Assembly (NCBI RefSeq): GCF_004362215.1
Contig: NZ_SNWR01000001.1
Coordinates: 2,916,001 to 2,980,000 of the forward strand
DNA length: 64,000 nt
Reading direction: 5' to 3'
Source of the DNA: Paractinoplanes brasiliensis
GTDB lineage: Bacteria; Actinomycetota; Actinomycetes; Mycobacteriales; Micromonosporaceae
In this document: positions 41,779 to 49,553 of the stretch, piece by piece
Layout: every line of letters starts with the position of its first letter
How positions within the stretch are numbered: the stretch's first letter is position 1
Translations under genes and position numbers: made by a program
Notes under the pieces: model-generated
Database searches by the model: none
What the model was told of the DNA's origin: nothing
What the model saw: only the letters and a program-made list of their open reading frames with translations

Positions 41779-43755
41779 CTACCAGGGAGAGGGCGCGGGC
41801 GGCGCGACCACCGGGGGCCGGTCGTCACAGGTGATCGTGTTGGGCAGCATCCACGGCGCCAGCCAGCCGCCGTCGTTGCCGCCACGGTCGGTGACGGTGA
41901 ACTCGGAGCCGGCCGGGGTGAAACCGAAGCTGCCGCAGTTGTTGACGCCGACGGCTCCGACGTTGCGGGCATCGACGTTCTCGAACGACGCGCCGCCGGC
42001 AACCCGGGCGCTGAGCACACTCGTACCGGCGCCGTCGATCCTGATGTTCTTGAAGTGGACGTCGGTGATCGAGTACAGGTCCTTCACCGACCACTCGGAG
42101 ACCAGCATGATCGCGTTGTAGGTGCTGTCGAGGTAGTGGTCGCCGGTGACCTCCACGGTGGCGCCGATGCTCTTGTCGAGCGCGTAGAGCCAGATCGCGC
42201 CGAGGCCGATGTTCCAGTTCAGGTCGAGCGTCCCCGCCCGTACGGTGGTGTTGTTGTTAATCTTGAGGGTGCCGGTGAACGGCTCGGCGCCGAAGCGCGA
42301 ACCGGCGTGGATCGCGCTGCCCTCGCGGATCGGGTCGGCGATCAGGTTGTTCGAGACGGTGATGTCCCGGCCGCCGTAGATCGCGATCCCGTTGGCCAGC
42401 ACCGGGGTCTGCACGGTGTTGCGGTCGAACGTGTTGCCCGCGTTGGTGGTCTTCTCGGACCACATGGCCAGCGCGTCGTCGCCGCTGTTGCGGATGAAGT
42501 TGTTGCGCGCGACCGACTTCGTGACCCCGGTGTGGAAGTTCAGGCCGTCGGCGATCTGGTCGACGATGATGTTGTTCTCGACCCGGGTGCCGGTCATCGG
42601 GCCGTCGAACCACAGGCCGACCTTGGTGTGCCGGATGTGCAGGCCCTTGACGCTCGAGTCGCTCATCGCCCCGCCGATCGCGTTGACCTGGTCGGTGTCG
42701 ATTCTTTCCCGTACGTCGCCCTGGATCGCGAAACCGGACAGGTGCACGTTGCGGCTGCCGCCGTCGGCCGCGTCCTTGCCGTAGAAGCCGACCCCGGTGT
42801 GCACCGACCCGTCGGGCGCCGGGCTGCTCAGCGCCACCTCGCGGCCCTTGATGATTGTGTACCAGTTGCCGGCGCCCTCGATCGTCACGTCGTCGACCAG
42901 GATGTGCCGGTTGACCTGGAAGACGCCCGGCGGGACGTACACCTTGAGCCGGGCCTTCCTGGCGAACGCGATGGCCTTGTCGAACGCGGGTGCGGAGTCC
43001 CGTCTGCCGGTCGGGTCGGCGCCGAAAGCCAGCACGTTGGCCGCGATCAGATTCACGTACGGGAGTCCGGCCAGCTCGGAGTCGAGCAGGTCGATCACCG
43101 TCCACGGCACGGCCGACGAGGCGGTCAGGCGCACCTTCTCCCCCGCCGCGAAGGTGCGGCCCAGCAGCAGGCGCTCCTCGTCGTAGAAGTGGCTCGGCCG
43201 GAACGGCTTGCTGATCACGGGCGTCGGCGTGGTCTCGGCCGGGACGCAGGCGCACTCGGCGAGCCACCAGTCCGGGTGCAGCAGGCCGGCCTTGGGGTCG
43301 TTGCTGAACGGGTACTGGTTGTACAGCCAGGAGTACTGCGAGGTCAGCGTCATCGTGCGGGTGGTGTTGCCGGCCTTGACGGCAAGCGGGGCGGTCAGGC
43401 CGCCACCGTCCGGGGCGTCGGGGATGCTGTAGCGCACGGTGAGGGCGTTGGCGGCCTTGGGCAGGGTGAACTCGACGTACTGGCCCGGGGTGAGGCGCAC
43501 GGCGGAGCGGCCGGAGGCCTCGGCGGGCAGTGTGTAGGCCGTACGGTCGGGGCCGATCACCGTGCCGGTGGTCCTGGCGCGCTCGGCCTCCTGTTCCAGG
43601 AAGTTCACCGAGGCGCCACGGCCGGCCACGAGGGACGGGTCGAGGCCGGCCCGGGTGACCGCGACCGTGGGGACGGGCGCGGCCACGGCCGGGCTGGGAA
43701 GGAGCGAGATCGCGGCGACGGCCACCAGGGCCGGGAGCATGCGGGACGGACGCAT
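41779..43755 (-). CDS. Secreted right-handed beta-helix protein, GH87/pectate-lyase-like
   Basis: 658 residues. A Sec signal peptide (about 1-25, ending SPAVAAPVP) is followed by a beta-sandwich-like N-terminal domain and then a right-handed beta-helix from about 245 (NLIAANVLAFGADPTGRRDS; VYVPPGVFQVNRHILVDDVT). Coils such as RVENNIIVDQIADGLNFHTG and NNFIRNSGDDALAMWSEKTT repeat. The tandem Asp in NSGDDALAMW and the flanking layout resemble alpha-1,3-glucanases/mycodextranases of GH87, though pectate-lyase-3-type proteins share the fold. Probably acts on an external polysaccharide. The GH87 call is tentative; the fold is firm. Confidence 0.82.
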   Translation of the reverse strand: MRPSRMLPALVAVAAISLLPSPAVAAPVPTVAVTRAGLDPSLVAGRGASVNFLEQEAERARTTGTVIGPDRTAYTLPAEASGRSAVRLTPGQYVEFTLPKAANALTVRYSIPDAPDGGGLTAPLAVKAGNTTRTMTLTSQYSWLYNQYPFSNDPKAGLLHPDWWLAECACVPAETTPTPVISKPFRPSHFYDEERLLLGRTFAAGEKVRLTASSAVPWTVIDLLDSELAGLPYVNLIAANVLAFGADPTGRRDSAPAFDKAIAFARKARLKVYVPPGVFQVNRHILVDDVTIEGAGNWYTIIKGREVALSSPAPDGSVHTGVGFYGKDAADGGSRNVHLSGFAIQGDVRERIDTDQVNAIGGAMSDSSVKGLHIRHTKVGLWFDGPMTGTRVENNIIVDQIADGLNFHTGVTKSVARNNFIRNSGDDALAMWSEKTTNAGNTFDRNTVQTPVLANGIAIYGGRDITVSNNLIADPIREGSAIHAGSRFGAEPFTGTLKINNNTTVRAGTLDLNWNIGLGAIWLYALDKSIGATVEVTGDHYLDSTYNAIMLVSEWSVKDLYSITDVHFKNIRIDGAGTSVLSARVAGGASFENVDARNVGAVGVNNCGSFGFTPAGSEFTVTDRGGNDGGWLAPWMLPNTITCDDRPPVVAPPAPSPW

Positions 43756-44009
43756 CTATGTGGCTCTTTCTCCAGGGGCGGGGTGGAGTGACCATAAGAT
43801 TGCTGTGACGTAGTCCACAAGGTTTAGTCGCAAGTTTTCGTCAGATTGCTCAGCGCTTACATGGGCCGTTCAGTTTCTTGCATCGCCGTCGTGCTGCTGA
43901 TCGCCGCTTGCAGCGGACCGGCTGAACGGACGACCTCATACGGGCAAACCTCCGGCGGCGGTTGCGCGATTCGCCTGAACCGCGCGGGAGGCCTTGGCAT
44001 GCTCCACAG

Positions 44010-45227
44010 GTGACCTCAGGCCACCATCACCGCGTGTCCCGCCGTTCCCTGCTGGCCGGTGCGGGCGCCCTCCTCATGCTGGGCGGCGCGGCCGGAACCG
44101 CGCGGGCAGCCACAACGGGCGCCTCTCGGGCGTCACGCGTCACCCGCGGCACCACGCTGGTGCACGCCGACCTGCACAATCACACGCTGCTGTCGGACGG
44201 GATGGGCGAACCCGAACTGGCGCACGCCTCGCTGCGCGCGGCCGGGATGGACGTCGCCGCGCTGACCGACCACGCCACCGACTCGGGCTTCACCGGGCTC
44301 ACCACCCGCAAGTGGCGGCAGCTCGGGGAGCTGACCGACGAGGCCGAGCACTCGGGTGTCTACACCTCGCTGCGCGGCTTCGAGTGGTCGCACTCCCACC
44401 TCGGGCACGTCAACATCTGGGGCACCGACGACTTCCTCGGGTCGGGCGGCATCGAAACCATGCAGCCCGTGTACGACTGGCTGCTGGAAAGCGGGGGCCT
44501 GGCCAGCTTCAACCATCCGGGCCGGCAACGGGAACGGTTCAACGAGTTCGCGTACGACCCGCGGGTGGCCCGGCAGATGGTCGCGCTGGAGATCTTCAAC
44601 AACGAGGACGACTACCTGTTCGAGGGCTGGCCCAAGTTCAGCTCGCCGCTGGTGGCCTGCCTCAACGCGGGGTGGCGTTCGGGCCTGAGCGGGGTGGCCG
44701 ACGAGCACGGGTTCGACTGGGGGCACGACGAAGGCAAGGGCCGTACGGGTCTCTGGGTCACCGAGAACTCGCGGGCCGGGGTGCTGTCCGCCTTGAAGGC
44801 ACGCCGGTTCTTCGCCAGCCGGGTGAGCGGTCTGCGCCTGGACGCCACAGCCGACGGCGTACGCATGGGCCGGCGCCTGCCCGTCGCCAAGCGGGACGTC
44901 ACCTTCCGCGTCGACCTCGACCGGGGTCCCGAGTACGCGGGTCAGCCGCTCCACCTCCAGGTGCTGCGGCCCGGACCGGCAGCGCCCGAGGTGGTCGAAC
45001 TGCGGCACCTGGAGGCGGGCGACGTCGACACGTTCACCGTGCCGCTCGACGTGGACGACGGGGACTGGGTCGTGCTGCGGGTGTCGGACCCCACTCGCGA
45101 CAACCCTGCGCCCGGCCCCGACGGGCACCCGTGCAACGATTTCGGCCTCGCGTACTCCAGTCCGTGGTGGTTGACCAGCGGATCCGTCCCGGCCAAAGCA
45201 TCAACTCGGCACCCGTCCGGCCGATAG
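44010..45227 (+). CDS. Tat-exported PHP-domain metallohydrolase (CehA/McbA type)
   Basis: 405 residues from GTG 44010. The N-terminus SRRSLLAGAGALLMLGGAAG is a twin-arginine signal. The PHP domain has LVHADLHNHTLLSDG (metal-binding HxH), DVAALTDHATDSG, GFEWSHSHLGHVNIW and ASFNHPGRQRE, which supply the usual His/Asp ligands. Related proteins hydrolyse phosphate or carbamate esters outside the cytoplasm. The EAL-HDOD gene begins 7 nt after its stop, so they are probably co-transcribed. It is divergent from the beta-helix gene across about 254 bp. Substrate unknown. Confidence 0.85.
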   Translation: MTSGHHHRVSRRSLLAGAGALLMLGGAAGTARAATTGASRASRVTRGTTLVHADLHNHTLLSDGMGEPELAHASLRAAGMDVAALTDHATDSGFTGLTTRKWRQLGELTDEAEHSGVYTSLRGFEWSHSHLGHVNIWGTDDFLGSGGIETMQPVYDWLLESGGLASFNHPGRQRERFNEFAYDPRVARQMVALEIFNNEDDYLFEGWPKFSSPLVACLNAGWRSGLSGVADEHGFDWGHDEGKGRTGLWVTENSRAGVLSALKARRFFASRVSGLRLDATADGVRMGRRLPVAKRDVTFRVDLDRGPEYAGQPLHLQVLRPGPAAPEVVELRHLEAGDVDTFTVPLDVDDGDWVVLRVSDPTRDNPAPGPDGHPCNDFGLAYSSPWWLTSGSVPAKASTRHPSGR

Positions 45228-45234
45228 GCAGCGC

Positions 45235-46455
45235 GTGAAACCATCGGAGTCCGCGGACGGCACCCAGCTGGTGCACGTAGGTCGTCAGCCGATCTTCGAT
45301 GTGCACGGCGACGTCGTGGCGTACGAACTGCTCTTCCGCGGCAGCATGGACGCGGTCGCGGCGGGACGCCAGGACACGTACGCGACCAGCTCGGTCATGG
45401 TCAACGCCTTCACGGAGTTCGGTATCCGCGAGGTCGCCGGCGACCGTCTCTGCTTCATCAACCTGACCCGCGAGTTCCTCTCCGGCGAGCTGGCCCTGCC
45501 GTTCGCGCCGTCGCAGGTGGTGCTGGAGGTGCTGGAGACGGTCGAGATGGACGACGAGGTGATCGCCGGGATCACGCGCCTGGCCGAGGCCGGTTACCGG
45601 ATCGCCCTCGACGACTTCGTCTGGGGCTCCGGGCAGGAGCAGCTGTTCGGCCTGGCCTCGTACGTGAAACTCGACCTGCTCGACGGCGACCTGAGCCACC
45701 TCGACGAGGTGGTCGCTGCCGTGCGCCGGTTCCCGGACATCCAGATCATCGCCGAGCGGCTGGAGACCGACGAGCAGGTCGCGCTGGCCGACCGCTACGG
45801 CATGGAACTGCGCCAGGGGTACGCGTTGAGCCGCCCCCAGGTGCTCACGGTGGCCAGCCTCTCCCCCTCGCGTCTGCGCCGTCTCGAACTGCTCACCGCG
45901 CTCAGCGCCGCCGACGCCGACATGCCACGCATCGTCTCGATCATCGCCAGCGATCCGGCCCTGTCCCTGCGTGTGCTGCGGGCCAGCAACTCGGTCGCCG
46001 CCGGCCATGCCAACCGCGTTTCCTCCGTACGCCAGGCCGTCGTGATGGTCGGCCTCAAGCACATCCGGCAGTGGGCGACGCTCATGGTGCTGGACGACGT
46101 GGGCGGGGCCACCGAGGAGCACATGCTCGGCGTGCTGACCCGGGCCCGGCTGTGCGAGAACGTGGCCCAATGGTTCGGGGCCGCCCCCGACGCGGCCTTC
46201 ATGACCGGGGTGATCACGGGGGTGGCGTCGCTGCTGGGCATCCCGCCGTCCACCATGACCGACCAGTTCCCGCTGGCGCCGGCCGTGGCTGCCGCGCTCA
46301 CCAACGGCAGCGGCCGGCTCGGGCAGGTGCTGCGGGCGGTCGACTCGTACGAACGGGGCGAGCTGGGCACGTTCGACCTGGCGCCGCAATACATGGACGC
46401 CGTCCGCTGGTCGACCCGCACCCTGGACGCCTCGAACCGCCTCACCGCGGCCTGA
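45235..46455 (+). CDS. EAL-HDOD signalling protein (YuxH type)
   Basis: 406 residues. The N-terminal EAL-like domain reads VHVGRQPIFDVHGDVVAYEL, and its active-site motif is ELL rather than EAL. Other sites are FINLTREFLSG, VLEVLETVEM, IALDDFVWGSG (no GTG), YVKLDLLDGD and IIAERLETDEQ. The HDOD domain follows from about 205: LRRLELLTALSAADADMPRI, SDPALSLRVLRASNSVAAGH. The altered motifs suggest c-di-GMP binding or an inactive EAL rather than hydrolysis. It starts 7 nt after the PHP hydrolase. In-frame tandem repeats follow its stop. Confidence 0.9.
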   Translation: MKPSESADGTQLVHVGRQPIFDVHGDVVAYELLFRGSMDAVAAGRQDTYATSSVMVNAFTEFGIREVAGDRLCFINLTREFLSGELALPFAPSQVVLEVLETVEMDDEVIAGITRLAEAGYRIALDDFVWGSGQEQLFGLASYVKLDLLDGDLSHLDEVVAAVRRFPDIQIIAERLETDEQVALADRYGMELRQGYALSRPQVLTVASLSPSRLRRLELLTALSAADADMPRIVSIIASDPALSLRVLRASNSVAAGHANRVSSVRQAVVMVGLKHIRQWATLMVLDDVGGATEEHMLGVLTRARLCENVAQWFGAAPDAAFMTGVITGVASLLGIPPSTMTDQFPLAPAVAAALTNGSGRLGQVLRAVDSYERGELGTFDLAPQYMDAVRWSTRTLDASNRLTAA

Positions 46456-46670
46456 CGGCCCTCATCGGCTCGCGCGCCACGAACCGCCCCACCCCGGCCC
46501 CAACGGCCCTCGTCGGCTCGCGCGCCACGAACCGCCCACCCCGGCCCCAACGGCCCTCGTCGGCTCGCGCGCTTCGAACCGCCCCACCGCGCCCCAACGG
46601 GCCTCATCGGCTCGCGCGCCACGAACCGCCCCACCGCGGCCCTAACGGGTCTCGTCGGCTCGTGCCAGCA
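46455..46670. repeat. Minisatellite of 47-48 bp, four copies plus a fifth inside the sigma gene
   Basis: Units begin at 46455, 46503, 46550, 46597 and 46645, each starting ACGG(C/G)CCTC(A/G)TCGGCTCG. The final copy is the 3' end of the ECF42 sigma gene: its complement encodes the last residues LARADETR-stop. The array thus seems to have grown from the coding tail into the gap before the EAL-HDOD gene. Confidence 0.85.
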
Positions 46671-47784
46671 GGGCCCGGCGCTCGGGCCCCTCCGGCGTCG
46701 CCGCGGCGGCCTCGCGGAACAGCTCGGCGGCCAGTTCGCTGTCGCCCGCGCGAGCCCGCAGGTCCGCCTCGACGGCGATCGCCATCGGGTAGTTGCCCAG
46801 CTCACCCCTGATCTCGCCGACCAGGATCAAACCCGCGTGCGGCCCGTACGCGTACCCGTGCGCCACGGCGCGGTTGAGCTTGACGACCGCAGTCGGCTGG
46901 ACCCGGGCCAGCTCGTCGTACCAGAGCGCGATCGACCGCCAGTCCGTGTCGTCGGCCACGTGACATGCGGCGATCCGCGCCTGCAACGCGTACGGGCCCT
47001 CGATGGGTGTCCGCAGCAGGATGTCCAGCGCCTCGGCGATGGCCGCGCGGTCCCACCTCGTACGGTCCTGGCGGTCGAGCGTCACCAACTCGCCCCGCTC
47101 GTCGCGCCGGGCGTCCCGCCGCGAGTGCTGCAGCAGGAACAGCGCGAGCAGCGAGGACACCTCGGACTCGCCCGGCATCAGCGCGGCCAGCGTCCGGGCC
47201 AGGCGGATCGCCTCGTCCGCGATCAGCGGCTCCCCGTCGTACCCCCGGTTGAACAGCAGGTAGAGCACCGCCAGCACACCCGGCAGCCGCTCACCCAGCG
47301 CATCACCCTCGGGCACCCGGTACGGGATCCCCGCCTGCGCGATCTTGGACTTGGCCCGCGTGATGCGCCTGGTCATCGCACCCTCACCGACCAGGAAGGC
47401 GCGCGCGATGTCGGCCGTCGAAACCCCCGCCACCGTACGCAGGGTGAGCGCGACCCGGGACTCGAGCGCGAGCGCCGGATGGCAGCAGGTGAAGATCAAG
47501 CTGAGCAGGTCCTGGTGCGGGCCCGGCTCGTCCATGGCCGCCTCCCGAAGTTTGCGCTGTTCGACGGCGGCGCGGCGCAGAGCGTCAAGGGCCCTGTGCC
47601 GGGCGACCGTCATCAGCCAGCCGCCCGGATTGGCGGGAACCCCGTCACGCGGCCACCGTTCGAGCGCCACGGCCAGCGCGTCCTGCGCACAGTCCTCGGC
47701 CAGCGTCCAGTCGCCGGTCACCCGGATCAGCGTGGCGACGATCCGGCCCCAGTGCTCCCGGTGGGCCTGCGCGACGGCGTCCAT
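46642..47784 (-). CDS. ECF42-type RNA polymerase sigma factor with C-terminal extension
   Basis: 380 residues from ATG 47784. Region 2 reads IVATLIRVTGDWTLAEDCAQ and LDALRRAAVEQ. Region 4 reads LALESRVALTLRTVAGVSTA and GEGAMTRRITRAKSKI. After it comes the long helical extension typical of ECF42 proteins (YLLFNRGYD, LLALFLLQHSRRDAR, VVKLNRAVAHGYAYGPHAGL), a SnoaL/TPR-like region thought to regulate the factor internally. It starts 1 nt after the stop of the YCII-domain gene, the conserved ECF42 neighbour. Confidence 0.92.
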   Translation of the reverse strand: MDAVAQAHREHWGRIVATLIRVTGDWTLAEDCAQDALAVALERWPRDGVPANPGGWLMTVARHRALDALRRAAVEQRKLREAAMDEPGPHQDLLSLIFTCCHPALALESRVALTLRTVAGVSTADIARAFLVGEGAMTRRITRAKSKIAQAGIPYRVPEGDALGERLPGVLAVLYLLFNRGYDGEPLIADEAIRLARTLAALMPGESEVSSLLALFLLQHSRRDARRDERGELVTLDRQDRTRWDRAAIAEALDILLRTPIEGPYALQARIAACHVADDTDWRSIALWYDELARVQPTAVVKLNRAVAHGYAYGPHAGLILVGEIRGELGNYPMAIAVEADLRARAGDSELAAELFREAAAATPEGPERRALLARADETR

Positions 47785-47785
47785 C

Positions 47786-48115
47786 TCAGAGGCCGGCGTA
47801 CGGGCGCAGCTCGATCCGCCCCTCATGGGCCATCGGATGCGCCGCCGCGACCGCGATCGCCTCGTCCAGGTCAGCACACTCCAGGATGTCGAACCCGACG
47901 ATGACTTCCTTGGTCTCGGTGAACGGCCCATCGGTCAGCATCGTCTCGCCACCCCGCACCCGTACGGTCGTGGCCGCGCTCGGCGGCGCCAGCACGTTCC
48001 CGGTGACCCGCCGCCCGGCGGCGTCGTTCTCGGCCACCCAGACCTCGATGTCAGGCACGCGCGACTCGTCCGTCTCGGGCTCGGGATCACTGCAGACGAA
48101 CATCATGTACTTCAT
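47786..48115 (-). CDS. YCII/DGPF-domain protein
   Basis: 109 residues from ATG 48115 (MKYMMFVCSDPEPETDESR). The family motif MLTDGPFTETKEVIVGFDIL carries DGPF. These small proteins are conserved partners of ECF42 sigma factors, and here the sigma gene follows by 1 nt. They may be sensors or enzymes; the biochemical role is not established. In-frame upstream codons at 48190 add an unlikely leader. Confidence 0.9.
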   Translation of the reverse strand: MKYMMFVCSDPEPETDESRVPDIEVWVAENDAAGRRVTGNVLAPPSAATTVRVRGGETMLTDGPFTETKEVIVGFDILECADLDEAIAVAAAHPMAHEGRIELRPYAGL

Positions 48116-48257
48116 GGCGGTCTCCTCGATTCGCTCGTTCAGCGTGTCACCCAGGTGACGAACAGCCGACCCCCGTTCCGGACACCCCACCCGGATTTTC
48201 TTCGCCGAACGATCCGCCGCGTGCTCGCCCCGCGCTGAGTCCCGTTCCGAGCCGGGT

Positions 48258-49286
48258 TCATGCGGCCGGGATGTTCAGCGGAGTGATCACCTGGACACTT
48301 GCCGGAGCCGACCGCGGTGGTCCTGGCAGCGCGCCCAGCCCCTGCAGCACTGCCAAGCAGGCCAGCCGCACGTCGGCCCGCAGGTCGTGGTGCAACACCG
48401 CCGACAGCTTGCCCGCGCGCAGAAGTTCCGCGGACACGTCATCAAGCTCGCTCGCCACGTAGACGTCATAGTTGCGCCTCAGCTCCGCGAACGCCTCGAC
48501 CACAGCCGCCGCGCCTCCACTGCCCGGGTCGTAGACCGCCCGCACCGACGGACAAGCCGCCAGCTCCCGCCGCACCATGCCCGGCGCCGCGACAAGCACC
48601 CGCCGGTGGGGTGCCCGCACACGCAACTCGGCCCGAAACCCAGCCAGCCGAGCCCGTAAACTCGCCCCCACCCCAACACTCGCGGCGACCAGGTCGCTCT
48701 GTCCCGCCGCGGTGCCGCCCCTGGCCACCTCGTCGGCGATGACCACCAGGACCGTTCCGGCGCGGTCGGCGAGCCACTGCTCGATCAAGTAGGCGGCCGT
48801 GGCCCCCGCCTCGTGCTCGTCGAGCCCGACATGCGCGACGCGCTTGCTCGCCGGCAGGTCAGCCCCGAGCGTGACCACCGGAATGCCGAGCCGCCCGACC
48901 GCCTCCACCACGTCGGGCGTCTCCGCCGCCTGCAGGATCACTCCCTGTGACCGTGACCGTGCCACCCGGGCCAGCGCCGCCAACGGATCGCCGGCCGAAT
49001 GGAAGCGGGGCCGGATCACGGCCGGCCGCAGCCCACCCGACTCGGCCCGGAGCGCCGCCTCGACCCGCGAGCGGTCGTGCACCACCAGATCGATCGGGAA
49101 CAGCCGGGACGGCACCGGGTCCTCCGCATGCTTCCGGTCGAGCGCGGCGATGGCCTGCCGCACCTGCCGAACGGTGCTTTCCCGAACCCCACCGCGCCCG
49201 TGCAGCACCCGATCGACGGTGGCCTGGCTGAGTCCCGCTTGCGCCGCGATCTCCCGAATCCGGTACGGATGCCTCACGTCAGCCAC
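48258..49286 (-). CDS. LacI-family transcriptional regulator
   Basis: 342 residues. N-terminal helix-turn-helix RIREIAAQAGLSQATVDRVL, then the hinge region, then a periplasmic-binding-like ligand domain (RSQGVILQAAETPDVVEAVG, VVTLGADLPASKRVAHVGLD, DYDVYVASELDDVS-like stretch near 285). The VDRVLHGRGGVRESTVR variant groups with sugar-responsive LacI relatives. No sugar transport genes are adjacent, so its regulon is elsewhere or lost. It lies downstream of the relic histidine kinase on the same strand with two DnaA boxes in the 267-bp gap. Confidence 0.92.
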   Translation of the reverse strand: MADVRHPYRIREIAAQAGLSQATVDRVLHGRGGVRESTVRQVRQAIAALDRKHAEDPVPSRLFPIDLVVHDRSRVEAALRAESGGLRPAVIRPRFHSAGDPLAALARVARSRSQGVILQAAETPDVVEAVGRLGIPVVTLGADLPASKRVAHVGLDEHEAGATAAYLIEQWLADRAGTVLVVIADEVARGGTAAGQSDLVAASVGVGASLRARLAGFRAELRVRAPHRRVLVAAPGMVRRELAACPSVRAVYDPGSGGAAAVVEAFAELRRNYDVYVASELDDVSAELLRAGKLSAVLHHDLRADVRLACLAVLQGLGALPGPPRSAPASVQVITPLNIPAA

Positions 49287-49352
49287 CTCCCATCGCGCTC
49301 CAAGCTCAGGACGGGGGCGACCCTACGCCTCGGCGCGAGTTCCCGGTTCGAG

Positions 49353-49382
49353 TTATCCACAGGGTCACGCCAGTTATCCACA
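49353..49382 (+). promoter_or_regulatory. Two perfect DnaA boxes
   Basis: TTATCCACA occurs at 49353-49361 and at 49374-49382, in the same orientation, 21 bp apart (two helical turns), inside a repeated AGTTATCCACAGGG. No dnaA, dnaN or AT-rich unwinding region is near, so this is not an origin. It could titrate DnaA or regulate the LacI gene that starts 67 bp to the left. Confidence 0.6.
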
Positions 49383-49553
49383 GGGCCAAAATCCGTGGCT
49401 TTCGAGCGGTAGCTTCTTCCCACGCGTCGGAACCGCCCCACGAGGACGGCGAGGACGACGGTCGAGAAGAGCTGCCCTCGCCCGTACAGGATGAGGGGTT
49501 TCTGAGGTCTTATGGAAGGACTTTGATGTCTCGTCAGCCCATCGCGCGACTGG

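Noticed and set aside
46455..46670. CRISPR-like array
   Set aside because: Units are adjacent head to tail with no unique spacers and no cas genes; they are minisatellite copies of a gene tail.
49353..49382. Chromosomal origin
   Set aside because: Only two DnaA boxes, no AT-rich region and no dnaA, dnaN or rpmH nearby.
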